Part shown: positions 8,151 to 16,844 of the stretch, piece by piece
Layout: every line of letters starts with the position of its first letter
How positions within the stretch are numbered: position 1 is the first letter of the stretch
DNA from: Candidatus Albibeggiatoa sp. nov. NOAA
GTDB lineage: Bacteria > Pseudomonadota > Gammaproteobacteria > Beggiatoales > Beggiatoaceae
NCBI GenBank assembly: GCA_025800385.1
Contig: JAOXRS010000173.1
Coordinates: 161,350-225,349, forward strand
DNA: 64,000 bases
Direction: 5' to 3'
Program-made: the position numbers and the translations under genes
Notes under the pieces: model-generated
Seen by the model: only the letters and a program-made list of their open reading frames with translations
What the model was told of the DNA's origin: nothing
Database searches by the model: none

Positions 8151-10898
8151 TTATTCAACTTCGTACTTATCTTCTAATAATTTAGCATGTGCTGCTGCTA
8201 AACGTGCGATCGGTACACGTGGTGCTGAGCAAGACACATAATCCAAATCGATATGATGACAAAAACGAATAGATGCAGGGTGACCACCTTGCTCGCCACA
8301 AATGCCGACTTTTAAGCCAGCACGGGTTTTACGACCCCATTCAACTGTCATTTGCATTAACTGACCCACACCTTTCACGTCAAGGACTTCAAATGGGTTG
8401 TCTTGCAAAATGCCATTGTCGTTGTACATCGGTAAGAATTTGTTTTCAGCATCTTCACGAGAGAATGAGAATGTGGCTTGCGTTAAATCATTTGTACCGA
8501 ATGAGAAGAATTCAGCTTCATTCGCCAATTCTTTTGCACGCGTACACGCACGAACCGTTTCAACCATTGTGCCGAATTTGAAATCAAGCTTCACACGATG
8601 CGCACTTTCTACTTGCTCACGGATTTCATTAACAGATTGTTTAACCCGTTGTAATTCCTGAGAAGTAATCACTTGCGGTACCATGATTTCTGGATGTACT
8701 TCCAAACCTTCTTTAATGCACTCTGCAGCAGCTTCTAAAATTGCACGGATTTGCATTGCATAGATTTCAGGGAAGGTTAAGCCTAAACGCACACCACGAT
8801 GACCTAACATTGGATTCACTTCGTATAACTCGCGCACTTTGCGTAGCATTTCTTCTTTTTTGCTAATCGCAGCGGTGACGGTTTCTTCAGTCATGACATC
8901 GAATGGTGCAGGTAAAGTATGATGATCGCGTAAAGTACTTAATACGGTCGAACGACCTTTCACCACCACAGAGTATTCACGTAACGCATCTAAGTCATCT
9001 AATAACTGTTGTTCAGTGGGTAAAAATTCGTGCATTGGCGGATCAAGTAAACGCACTGTCACTGGACGTGGTGCCATGGCTTTGAAAATGCCTTTGAAAT
9101 CATCACGCTGAATTGGTAATAATTTGTCTAAAGCGACTTGACGATCAGCAGGGGTACGCGCCAAAATCATGTCGACTACGATAGGTAAACGGTCGGTTTC
9201 ATTGAACATACGTTCTGTACGGCATAAGCCAATACCCATTGCACCATATTCAACTGCGCGTTGTGCTGCTGGAGGCGTATCAGCATTTGCCATCACTTTG
9301 ATTTGCGCAATTTCGTCTGCCCAACCGAGTAAGGTTTGTAATTCGCCTGAGAATTTAGGTGGAATGGTTGGGATTTCGCCAAGGTATACATTACCAGTAC
9401 TGCCATCGATGGTAATCACATCGCCTTCGCATAAAGTCACATCACCGACAATGGCTTGACGCATACGGGTATCGACAGAAATGCCTTCCGCACCTGCCAC
9501 ACACGCTTTACCCATGCCACGCGCAACAACCGCCGCATGTGAAGTTTTACCACCACGACTGGTTAAAATACCTTGGGAAGCAAAGAAGCCATGAATATCT
9601 TCAGGTTTAGTTTCTTCACGGACTAAAATGACTTTTTCACCGCCACGACCTAAGATTTCAGCTTGGTCAGCATCGAATACGCAACGACCACACGCCGCAC
9701 CCGGAGAAGCAGGTAAGCCTTGGGCTAATGGTTCGATTGTGCCATGTGGGTCTAAACGAGGATGTAATAACTGTTCTAAGTGTTCAGGATCAACACGTAA
9801 TAACGCTTGTTCTTTAGAAATTAAACCTTCATTGAATAAATCGACTGAAGTTTTCACCATCGCGGCGGCATTCATTTTACCGTTACGAGTTTGTAAGCAA
9901 TATAATGTGCCTTTTTCAATCGTGTATTCGTAATCTTGTACTTCGTGATAGTGGTTTTCTAACTTGTTACGTAAGTCTACCAACTGCTTGTACATTTCTG
10001 GTAATTCTTGTTCCATTTCTTGTACAGGTTTAGGGGTTCTAATCCCTGCCACCACGTCTTCGCCTTGCGCATTAACGAGGTATTCACCGTACATATGGTT
10101 ATCACCTGTTCCCGGATCACGGGTAAAGCCAACACCTGTTGCACAATCATCACCCATGTTACCGAATACCATGGCGACCACGTTCACCGCAGTACCATTT
10201 GCCATAGCTTCAGTAATATTGAATTCACGACGGTAATCAATGGCGCGGCGACCCATCCATGAGTTAAATACCGCTTTAACAGAAAGTTCTAATTGCTCAA
10301 ATACATCTTCTGGGAATGGGCGACCTGTTTCTTCTTTCACCACTTGTAAGAAACGTTCGCTGATTTCTTTTAAGTTTTCTGCGCTTAAGCCAACGTCAAC
10401 TTTAACGCCTGCTTGTTTTTTAACTTGTTCAAAGTGTACGTCAAATTTTTCGTCGTCGACACCTAATGCCACTTTACCAAATAACTGAATGAAACGGCGG
10501 TATGCATCATAACCAAAACGGTCATCACCTGTTTCACGAATTAAACCTTGTAAAGTCTCTGAATTTAAACCCAAGTTCAAGATTGTGTCCATCATCCCAG
10601 GCATTGACATTGCCGCACCAGAACGAACAGAAACTAATAATGGGTTGCTTGCATCGCCAAAACCACGTCCTGTAGCTGTTGCGACTGATTCAATATGTTG
10701 TTTTACCTCATCAATTAAACCTTCAGGTAAGATTCTTTGATCAAGATATTGCAAACACGCTTCTGTGCTAATAACAAAACCCGGTGGTACACGTAAACCG
10801 ATTTGGGTCATTTCGCAAAGGTTTGCACCTTTACCACCAAGTAATTTTTTATTTTTACCATCCCCTTCTTGGAATGAGTAAACATATTTCACAGACAT
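8151..10898 (-). CDS. ppdK: Pyruvate, phosphate dikinase
   Basis: Interconverts pyruvate, ATP and phosphate with phosphoenolpyruvate, AMP and pyrophosphate. The 915 residues contain an ATP-grasp N-terminal region (GGKGANLCEM; VSVRSGAAMSMPGMMDT), the mobile swivelling domain with the phosphorylated His in GGKTSHAAVVARGMGK, and the C-terminal TIM barrel (GIGLCRTERMF; GTNDLTQ; GICGEQGGHP). An in-frame ATG four codons earlier lies inside the GGAGGGA Shine-Dalgarno, so translation begins at MSVKYVY (10898). It is monocistronic or leads into mreD. It probably serves PEP supply from pyruvate. Confidence 0.98.
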   Translation of the reverse strand: MSVKYVYSFQEGDGKNKKLLGGKGANLCEMTQIGLRVPPGFVISTEACLQYLDQRILPEGLIDEVKQHIESVATATGRGFGDASNPLLVSVRSGAAMSMPGMMDTILNLGLNSETLQGLIRETGDDRFGYDAYRRFIQLFGKVALGVDDEKFDVHFEQVKKQAGVKVDVGLSAENLKEISERFLQVVKEETGRPFPEDVFEQLELSVKAVFNSWMGRRAIDYRREFNITEAMANGTAVNVVAMVFGNMGDDCATGVGFTRDPGTGDNHMYGEYLVNAQGEDVVAGIRTPKPVQEMEQELPEMYKQLVDLRNKLENHYHEVQDYEYTIEKGTLYCLQTRNGKMNAAAMVKTSVDLFNEGLISKEQALLRVDPEHLEQLLHPRLDPHGTIEPLAQGLPASPGAACGRCVFDADQAEILGRGGEKVILVREETKPEDIHGFFASQGILTSRGGKTSHAAVVARGMGKACVAGAEGISVDTRMRQAIVGDVTLCEGDVITIDGSTGNVYLGEIPTIPPKFSGELQTLLGWADEIAQIKVMANADTPPAAQRAVEYGAMGIGLCRTERMFNETDRLPIVVDMILARTPADRQVALDKLLPIQRDDFKGIFKAMAPRPVTVRLLDPPMHEFLPTEQQLLDDLDALREYSVVVKGRSTVLSTLRDHHTLPAPFDVMTEETVTAAISKKEEMLRKVRELYEVNPMLGHRGVRLGLTFPEIYAMQIRAILEAAAECIKEGLEVHPEIMVPQVITSQELQRVKQSVNEIREQVESAHRVKLDFKFGTMVETVRACTRAKELANEAEFFSFGTNDLTQATFSFSREDAENKFLPMYNDNGILQDNPFEVLDVKGVGQLMQMTVEWGRKTRAGLKVGICGEQGGHPASIRFCHHIDLDYVSCSAPRVPIARLAAAHAKLLEDKYEVE

Positions 10899-11803
10899 AT
10901 ATCCCTCCATTGAGTTTGCTTTTGGTATTAGGGTCGTCCGAATCCAAGGAAAGCCATAACATGTTTTGCTACGACCGTATTAAAACTTAGTTGATCAAAC
11001 TTAAGTTATTCAGGCTAGGATTATAAAGCAGTTAGTCCAAAATGTGTGAGCAGCATACCGCACTATGTGTCAGAGTCAATTTATTTTTATTGAATTGAGT
11101 ACATTTGAGAAGAGTTTTGTATCATCTATTTATAGGTTTAGCGTTGTTGAGAGGGCAATAGTATGGTGACCATATGCTTAATCCGAAATTTCTTATGTTT
11201 CTTTGATCCCATGGTTAAATATTAATTTTAAATCATTTTTTTCAGCAAAGAGCAGGGTTGTAATTCTTTTTATTTTCAAATATATATGTAATTAAAATCT
11301 TTAAGTTCAGCAAATTTTAGAGTAAATATAAGGCATTTACCCAGCAGTATGCAATTTTAAAAAGATAAGTATTTTCATCAAGCTAGGGTAGTTAAATAAA
11401 TTAATCCATCAAGGATTAAAAATAATATGATTTGGATTTTATTTTTTTATTTAAAATCATATAGATATATTTGGAACTGTATTTGCTTATGTTTGTGCAA
11501 GCCACAAATTTATATCTTAATGTTGGTGATAAAAATTAAATATGACTTGAATATCAAGTTTTTAAGTAAAATATTAGCTGAAATGGTTTAGTATTTTATT
11601 GGGTGTGTTTTAGAAAAAATTATATACAATGTCAATGTATTGAAAAGCTATGTTTTTAGGTTGTATATTGCTTTTTTATATTCTAATCTGTAATTGATAT
11701 TGTTATACTTGTCTGCGCTTAAAATGTAGTATAATGTAAAGGGCTTGTATTAAACGCTTTTTGGCACAGGCTTTTTAACCTATTTTTATAAAGGAGAGTA
11801 TCC
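10899..11803. other. Long AT-rich gene-free region upstream of the pilin gene
   Basis: 905 bases between divergent ppdK and the pilin gene, with no credible coding sequence on either strand. It contains two small inverted repeats: TTAATCC/GGATTAA (11401-11407, 11413-11419) and ATATGATTT/AAATCATAT (11425-11433, 11454-11462). The pilin promoter is at its right end. Unusually long for this otherwise compact window. Confidence 0.6.
11709..11735 (+). promoter_or_regulatory. Putative sigma70 promoter of the pilin gene
   Basis: A perfect -10 TATAAT at 11730-11735 is preceded by TTGTCT at 11709-11714 with a short 15-base spacer. A TTGGCAC at 11761 resembles the -24 half of a sigma54 site but lacks the GC at the -12 position. 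Confidence 0.5.
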
Positions 11804-12232
11804 ATGAAATTACAAAAAGGTTTTACATTAATCGAATTGATGATCGTTGTTGCGATTATCGGTATTTTAGCAGCTGTTGCGATTCCTGCTTACACTGACT
11901 ACTTAAAACGTGCAAAAGTATCTGAAGGCGTTAACCTTCTTGGTGGTTTAAAAACTCCTACTGAAGAATGGATTGGTTCTAAAGGTTCATGGCCTAAAAT
12001 CGCTAGTATTGGTGGCAAAACTGGTGGTAAATACACAACTAAAATTGGTGCAGTTGGCGCTGGCACAGGTGTTGCGGCTCAAAACGACATTACGACTTTC
12101 GGTTATTCAGCTAGCTTCATAGATACTGCTATTACTGGTAATTTACGTTTGATGTATAATGCTGCACAAAAAACTTGGCAATGTACTCATGAAACTATGC
12201 CAATTGAATACTTACCAACTGCTTGTAAATAA
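11804..12232 (+). CDS. pilA: Type IV major pilin-like prepilin
   Basis: 142 residues. The short positively charged leader MKLQKG is cut by prepilin peptidase before Phe, followed by the class IVa N-terminal helix [24 protein letters not shown] with the conserved Glu at +5. Two cysteines near the C-terminus (WQC, TAC) can form the pilin D-loop disulfide. Strong Shine-Dalgarno AAAGGAGAG. The gene stands alone behind a long AT-rich leader region and before a terminator, as expected for a highly expressed major pilin; the assembly genes are not in the window. Pili may serve twitching or gliding. Confidence 0.92.
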   Translation: MKLQKGFTLIELMIVVAIIGILAAVAIPAYTDYLKRAKVSEGVNLLGGLKTPTEEWIGSKGSWPKIASIGGKTGGKYTTKIGAVGAGTGVAAQNDITTFGYSASFIDTAITGNLRLMYNAAQKTWQCTHETMPIEYLPTACK

Positions 12233-12294
12233 GTATTAACTATTATTTAAGTTTATAAACTCTATTAAGAGACTTTATTAAACTTTTATAGAAT

Positions 12295-12321
12295 AAGCCT
12301 GCGTTATTGTGGGCTTTTTTT
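12295..12321 (+). terminator. Terminator after the pilin gene
   Basis: Stem AAGCCT (12295-12300) with GGGCTT (12311-12316, one G-T pair), ten-base loop, followed by T residues to 12321. It lies about 60 bases after the stop codon. Confidence 0.75.
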
Positions 12322-12366
12322 GTGCCTATCATTCAGTTTACTGTGTATTCTTCTATTCCAATAAAT

Positions 12367-13527
12367 TTAATGTTTCTCATAACTTGGTAATAGTTGGATT
12401 GCATCATCTATCAATATATCAATCGCTTTATGAATAGATTGACTCATCGGTATTTTCCATTCATTTTGTGTAGCAATAATGGCTTCATTTACGTCTTTGA
12501 CAAATGCTTCTCGGTGCATAACTTCTACACCTTCATTGATTGTATAATCTACACCTAGACCAATACTTGCACCAATCACAGCACCAATAGGCCCACCCAG
12601 CGTACCAACCGCTCCACTACCACCAATTACAATAGCTTTGGTCACAAAGGGAGAGGCTAGCTTACTTAATAAACCTTTACTTGCTGTACTGACGGCTGTT
12701 TTTGCTGCAATACCACCAAAAGCTTTCCCTCCAATACTCGCACCACCTGCAATCAAAATAGCCCCTAACGTTTTTCCTTCGGGTGTTTTTTCATAAGCTG
12801 CCATATGTATTTTATTAAATTGGCTATGCCAGTCTAGCGTTATAGCAACTTGTGTGTTTTCTGATTCCAAATGAGTGGTTTTAGTTGATACAAAAGATAG
12901 GAAGTTTAAATGTATGATTGATAATGCATTAATATATTGGTTATGTATCGAGGTGAGCGTATTTTGATAAGCACGCTTTAAACTAGGATGTGTTAACTCT
13001 GGACGTAATACAATCTCTTCATAATGTTTAAGAATATACTGCTCAACATCATATGCAACAGCATCACTTAAATCTTTTGCACTAAGACTAATTGTATATT
13101 CGGCAGTTGCAGTAACCGCTTTCCATAAAATTTTATATGTCGTTGTATATGCAAAATACCAATCTGCAAACTGATCTACTCGATCATGTACAGGTTCAAA
13201 TGTTGACTTCAAAGCATGTTCTAATTCGTTATCAGCTTGTTTAATTAGATTTTTTCTGACTTTTTCAAGGGTCTTAACACTTTGTTGTATAAACTCTGAG
13301 TAGTGTTGTGCATCAGCAAGCACTTTTACCAATTCACCTGATTGATTTTGGTAAGTTAGCTGTATTTTAGGACGAACTTGAGGGTGAAAACCTGTTTTGA
13401 TTTCGGATTTATCTTGATGTACGGTCTGATTATATTTTGCTTCCAAAACTAAAGCATCATACCAAGCGCGTCCAAAGAAAAGTATGATAAAACAAATAAT
13501 AACAATACTGAATAACCACCTAAACAT
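12367..13527 (-). CDS. Membrane-anchored hypothetical protein with glycine-zipper segment
   Basis: 386 residues, no family recognised. An N-terminal helix at about 4-22 (SIVIICFIILFF) could be an uncleaved anchor. The middle (about 50-240) is mostly helical and charged. A glycine- and alanine-rich hydrophobic stretch follows at about 250-330 (ILIAGGASIGGKAFGGIAAK, later IGGSGAVGTLGGPIGAVIGASIG), the small-residue spacing seen in glycine zippers and in membrane-inserting domains. It ends with a helical tail. It stands alone between convergent pilA and divergent sequence. It could be a stress or pore-type membrane protein, but that is a guess. Confidence 0.6.
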   Translation of the reverse strand: MFRWLFSIVIICFIILFFGRAWYDALVLEAKYNQTVHQDKSEIKTGFHPQVRPKIQLTYQNQSGELVKVLADAQHYSEFIQQSVKTLEKVRKNLIKQADNELEHALKSTFEPVHDRVDQFADWYFAYTTTYKILWKAVTATAEYTISLSAKDLSDAVAYDVEQYILKHYEEIVLRPELTHPSLKRAYQNTLTSIHNQYINALSIIHLNFLSFVSTKTTHLESENTQVAITLDWHSQFNKIHMAAYEKTPEGKTLGAILIAGGASIGGKAFGGIAAKTAVSTASKGLLSKLASPFVTKAIVIGGSGAVGTLGGPIGAVIGASIGLGVDYTINEGVEVMHREAFVKDVNEAIIATQNEWKIPMSQSIHKAIDILIDDAIQLLPSYEKH

Positions 13528-13853
13528 GATTTTGACTCTATAAATTAGACTACTAAAAAATAGTTTAGCCTGAATAAAGGTTTTTATCTAAATTTTAGCT
13601 AGGAATGTTGTCGTGCTCGACATATATCATGTACAACATGTTTGCATTAAATAGTTTGATTTGCTGATTTTTTATGCAGAAGAATCAAATTTGTTATTTT
13701 ATCTAAAGTGCCATGAATATCTGCTATTTCATTTCTCATCTAAAAACGACTATTCATAAACCATCTACCCATTTTTTAATTGTCAATCACCAAGATACCG
13801 CTTTATAATTCATACAGTTTACACGCGACAAATTAATCCAAAAGGGTAGCAGC
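13528..13853. other. Gene-free AT-rich divergent intergenic region
   Basis: 326 bases between two divergent genes. Holds an inverted pair ATGTTGT (13605-13611) and ACAACAT (13633-13639) that overlaps a smaller palindrome CATGT-ACA-ACATG (13628-13640), a possible operator. No clear promoter boxes or genes were identified. Confidence 0.4.
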
Positions 13854-15089
13854 ATGTCAAAAATCATCTATGTTGTGCTATTAGCTGTGGGCTTTTGCAG
13901 CTTCTCAACAACCACTATTGCTAATGATGATAATACGCAAATGACACAGGTTTATCAGCCCTTAGATAAAAAAGCACCAATTCGACGACGTGAAGCAGGC
14001 TTTGCTGATGACTCTGAGACGGGTGGTGTATCCAGAGGTGTGTCGCGAGGGGTTTCTCGCGGTGTATCCAGAGGCGTATCGCGCGGGGTTTCTCGTGGTG
14101 TATCCAGAGGTGTGTCACGCGGGGTTTCTCGTGGTGTATCCAGAGGTGTGTCACGTGGGGTTTCTCGTGGTGTATCCAGAGGTGTGTCACGTGGGGTTTC
14201 TCGTGGTGTATCCAGAGGTGTGTCGCGTGGGGTTTCTCGTGGTGTATCCAGAGGTGTGTCGCGCGGGGTCTCTCGTGGTGTATCCAGAGGTATTTCGCGT
14301 GGGGTTTCTCGAGGCGTTTCCAGAGGTGTATCACGTGGCGATGTCAGCAGCCTTGCTAGCCTATCAACAACACCAAAAGTCGAAACCCATCATTCAGCAA
14401 TCAAAGGCATGTCACGCAGTGTTGCCCGTAGTGTTTCTAAAGGTATGACTCGAGATATTGGGCAAAAGCTTTTAGCAGCACCAACAACAGAAGAAAAAGC
14501 CCATGATGACCATGCAGTTGATTTAGGTGGTTATTTGCCATTTCCAAAATTAATCGCACCAATCGTACCGCCACACACAGGTTTAACCACAACACCCCAG
14601 CCTGAAATTTTTTGGTATTTATCTTCAGCATGGAATGGAGAAATGGAATTTGCCATCAACAAAATTCATGCATCTGACCCTGTATTAGAACTGACTTTAG
14701 GTTTACCAGAAGGCAAAGATGCACGAGAACAAGGATTTCATTCAGTCAAATTAGCCGACTTTGATTTGAACTTGGAACAAGGTGTTGAATATGAGTGGTT
14801 TGTTGCGATTGTACCTGATCCAATGGAACGTACAGGTGATCTTATTGCTAGCGGTACGGTGAAATATATCAAACCTGATAGCAATTTAGCCCAGCAACTC
14901 AAAACACATAATAATGAAGCCTACTTAGCCTATTTGCAAAATGGCATCTGGTACGATGGTTTAGCTTTATTAAATCAAGCCATTGCCAAAGCACCCAGCC
15001 AAACAACGTTACGCCGTCAGCGTTCTGCATTGATGCGTCAAGTTAAAATGTCGAAAGTGGCAAAATTCGATGAGAAAACAACTCAATAA
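13854..15089 (+). CDS. Secreted (Gly-Val-Ser-Arg) repeat protein with DUF928 domain
   Basis: 411 residues. Signal peptide with likely cleavage after TTIA (about residue 23). Residues 58-161 are 26 uninterrupted tetrapeptides GVSR (one GISR), an Arg-rich, strongly basic array. A short degenerate tail (SRSVARSVSKGM) follows. The C-terminal half from about residue 225 fits DUF928: PPHTGLTTTPQPEIFWYLSSA is the start, then EYEWFVAIVPDPMERTGD, the typical core. DUF928 is known from cyanobacteria and filamentous sulfur bacteria and has no assigned function. The basic array may bind acidic surface polymer. Monocistronic. Confidence 0.85.
   Translation: MSKIIYVVLLAVGFCSFSTTTIANDDNTQMTQVYQPLDKKAPIRRREAGFADDSETGGVSRGVSRGVSRGVSRGVSRGVSRGVSRGVSRGVSRGVSRGVSRGVSRGVSRGVSRGVSRGVSRGVSRGVSRGVSRGVSRGVSRGVSRGISRGVSRGVSRGVSRGDVSSLASLSTTPKVETHHSAIKGMSRSVARSVSKGMTRDIGQKLLAAPTTEEKAHDDHAVDLGGYLPFPKLIAPIVPPHTGLTTTPQPEIFWYLSSAWNGEMEFAINKIHASDPVLELTLGLPEGKDAREQGFHSVKLADFDLNLEQGVEYEWFVAIVPDPMERTGDLIASGTVKYIKPDSNLAQQLKTHNNEAYLAYLQNGIWYDGLALLNQAIAKAPSQTTLRRQRSALMRQVKMSKVAKFDEKTTQ
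14025..14336 (+). repeat. 36-bp coding tandem repeat (26 GVSR units)
   Basis: 312 bases, exactly 26 twelve-base units. Ser-Arg is written in three alternating codon styles (TCC AGA, TCG CGN, TCT CGN), giving a higher-order period of 36 bases with about 8.7 copies. This shows that the array grew by duplication of a 36-base block and not of single codon quartets. The other frames stay open too, which creates false overlapping reading frames. Confidence 0.95.
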
Positions 15090-15227
15090 TCATGATGAAC
15101 CCACATGTCAGATTGGGTTTTGATAAACGGTCTGACATTCAAACTATTTTTTAAAATAAGCAACTTGCCGCTATAAAGTGTTTCTTATATTCTAGTGCCC
15201 ATTCAATTTTAACCATAGAGACTGAGT

Positions 15228-16040
15228 TTGGATATTTGGCAAATCATTACCTTAGCGTTATTGCAAGGACTTACCGAGTTTTTACCCATTTCTAGTTCTG
15301 CTCACTTAATTCTTGTGCCTGAATTCACGGCTTGGGAAGACCAAGGTACAGCGTTTGATGTTGCAGTTCATCTTGGCACACTGGCCGCTGTTATATTCTA
15401 TTTTCGTAATGATATAAAACCACTATTTCTAGCATGGACACAATCAGTACAAACACGTGAGTTAACACCAGAAAGCCGCTTAGTGTGGGGTGTGATTGTG
15501 GGCACAATTCCTGTGTCAATTGTTGGGTTATTAATTTCCGTAACGGGCTGGATGGATCATTTACGTAGCGGTTTACTCATTGCAACAACCACGCTAATTT
15601 TTGGTGGGTTACTTTGGTATGCAGATACTCATGCTTCGCAAAAACGTAATGAATACCAAATTACATGGCTAGACATTACTTTTATTGGCTTGGCGCAAGC
15701 TGTTGCATTACTTCCCGGTACTTCTCGTTCAGGCATTACAATTACTGCTGCATTATTAATGGGTTTATCTCGCGAAGCTGCAGCCCGATTCTCATTTTTA
15801 CTGTCTATTCCTGCGATTATTTTAGCGGGCGCGGACGAAACAGTATTGGTGTTAACTCAAAATATTCCTGTTGACTGGACAGCCTTGTTATTAGGCTTAA
15901 TTATTTCAGCAGTCAGCGCATATCTTTGTATTGAAGTATTTATTCGCTTGCTCAATCAAATTGGAATGTTACCGTTTGTGATATATCGTTTAGTTCTGGG
16001 TGTCTTTTTATTGATTTGGTACGGTTATGTTGTATTTTAG
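15228..16040 (+). CDS. uppP: Undecaprenyl-diphosphatase (UppP/BacA)
   Basis: Dephosphorylates undecaprenyl diphosphate to recycle the lipid carrier of peptidoglycan and other envelope polymers; also gives bacitracin tolerance. 270 residues, about eight membrane helices, and both signature regions: QGLTEFLPISSSAHLIL near the start and PGTSRSGITI near 165-175. Translation most likely starts at TTG (15228), because no in-frame ATG precedes the conserved N-terminal motif. The 3' end overlaps the following vanZ-like gene by 14 bases. Confidence 0.96.
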   Translation: MDIWQIITLALLQGLTEFLPISSSAHLILVPEFTAWEDQGTAFDVAVHLGTLAAVIFYFRNDIKPLFLAWTQSVQTRELTPESRLVWGVIVGTIPVSIVGLLISVTGWMDHLRSGLLIATTTLIFGGLLWYADTHASQKRNEYQITWLDITFIGLAQAVALLPGTSRSGITITAALLMGLSREAAARFSFLLSIPAIILAGADETVLVLTQNIPVDWTALLLGLIISAVSAYLCIEVFIRLLNQIGMLPFVIYRLVLGVFLLIWYGYVVF

Positions 16041-16386
16041 ATTTTTATGGTTAATTGCTGGGTGGGGTTTAATTACTGCTGTTTCTATTCTGTCTCTGAT
16101 TCCACCTATTGATACAGGTATTCAGACTTTTTCTCATATTGATAAGTTAGAACACTTTTTTGCTTATTTTGTCATGATGTTCTGGTTTAGTCTGCTTTAT
16201 CCTACTAACCATGGGCGACTGATGTGTTTTATTGGCTTTTTGTTGATGGGTTTAAGTGTAGAATTATTGCAAAGCTTAACCAGTACGCGCCATGCAGATG
16301 GATGGGATATGTTGGCTAATAGTGTTGGGGTTTTATTTGCGTGGTTTATCAGTCAGCGATATTTTTCTAAAAAACTTGCCGAATGA
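16027..16386 (+). CDS. VanZ-like membrane protein
   Basis: 119 residues with about four helices and the VanZ-like pattern: HIDKLEHFFAYFVMMFWF followed by SVELLQSLTSTRHADGWDMLANSVGVLFAW. The family has no firm function; some members affect teicoplanin tolerance. It overlaps uppP by 14 bases, so the two are co-translated, which fits an envelope role. Confidence 0.85.
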   Translation: MLYFRFLWLIAGWGLITAVSILSLIPPIDTGIQTFSHIDKLEHFFAYFVMMFWFSLLYPTNHGRLMCFIGFLLMGLSVELLQSLTSTRHADGWDMLANSVGVLFAWFISQRYFSKKLAE

Positions 16387-16420
16387 TATAAAAGGTTGAT
16401 GGCATTGGAAAAGGTGTGAT

Positions 16421-16774
16421 ATGCAAATTGATGTTGATAACACATTGGCCAAGCAAGTACAAAATATACACCCTGATATACAAGGCTTAGTCCAGCAATT
16501 ATTAACAGAGTGGATTCGGCAATATGGTACTGTATCATCATCGCAAGCAGATCAAGTTGTAGAGCTTTATCCTTATGTTTACGTTAATGATGATGGTTCA
16601 GCTCGTGAATTAACTACAGATGAAAAAGCATATTTAGAAACTCCATTTCATCCTGCAGATAGTGGTCGCCCATATATCAAATCCAACTATAAAGCCAAAG
16701 ACGGTTGGGGTAGTATCAGTGGCTTCTGCTCACGCGCTGATCTCCCCAAACACATCAAAGTGAAACCTAAATAA
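16421..16774 (+). CDS. Conserved-looking hypothetical protein
   Basis: 117 residues, not recognised. The first 40 residues could form two helices in a ribbon-helix-helix-like order, followed by an acidic VYVNDDGSARELTTDEKAY segment and a C-terminal DGWGSISGFCSRADLP motif ending in Lys/Pro-rich KHIKVKPK. No signal peptide or membrane helix. AAGGTG stands 5-6 bases before the ATG. It is 34 bases downstream of the vanZ-like gene and may share its transcript. Confidence 0.6.
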   Translation: MQIDVDNTLAKQVQNIHPDIQGLVQQLLTEWIRQYGTVSSSQADQVVELYPYVYVNDDGSARELTTDEKAYLETPFHPADSGRPYIKSNYKAKDGWGSISGFCSRADLPKHIKVKPK

Positions 16775-16844
16775 TTTGAAAATCTATAAAATTAGCGGCC
16801 TTTGCCTATAAATCAAAAATCGCTAATCGAAAATCAACAATACA

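Noticed and set aside
11761..11776. Possible sigma54 promoter TTGGCAC before the pilin gene
   Set aside because: The -12 GC dinucleotide is missing at the required distance; a TATAAT box upstream explains the promoter better.
14025..14336. 36-base direct repeats as a possible CRISPR array
   Set aside because: The repeats are contiguous without unique spacers and lie in a coding frame; no cas genes are present.
13921..14448. Long overlapping frames on both strands across the GVSR array
   Set aside because: They arise because the 36-base repeat has no stop in other frames; they lack ribosome sites and a signal peptide, unlike the true frame that leads into DUF928.
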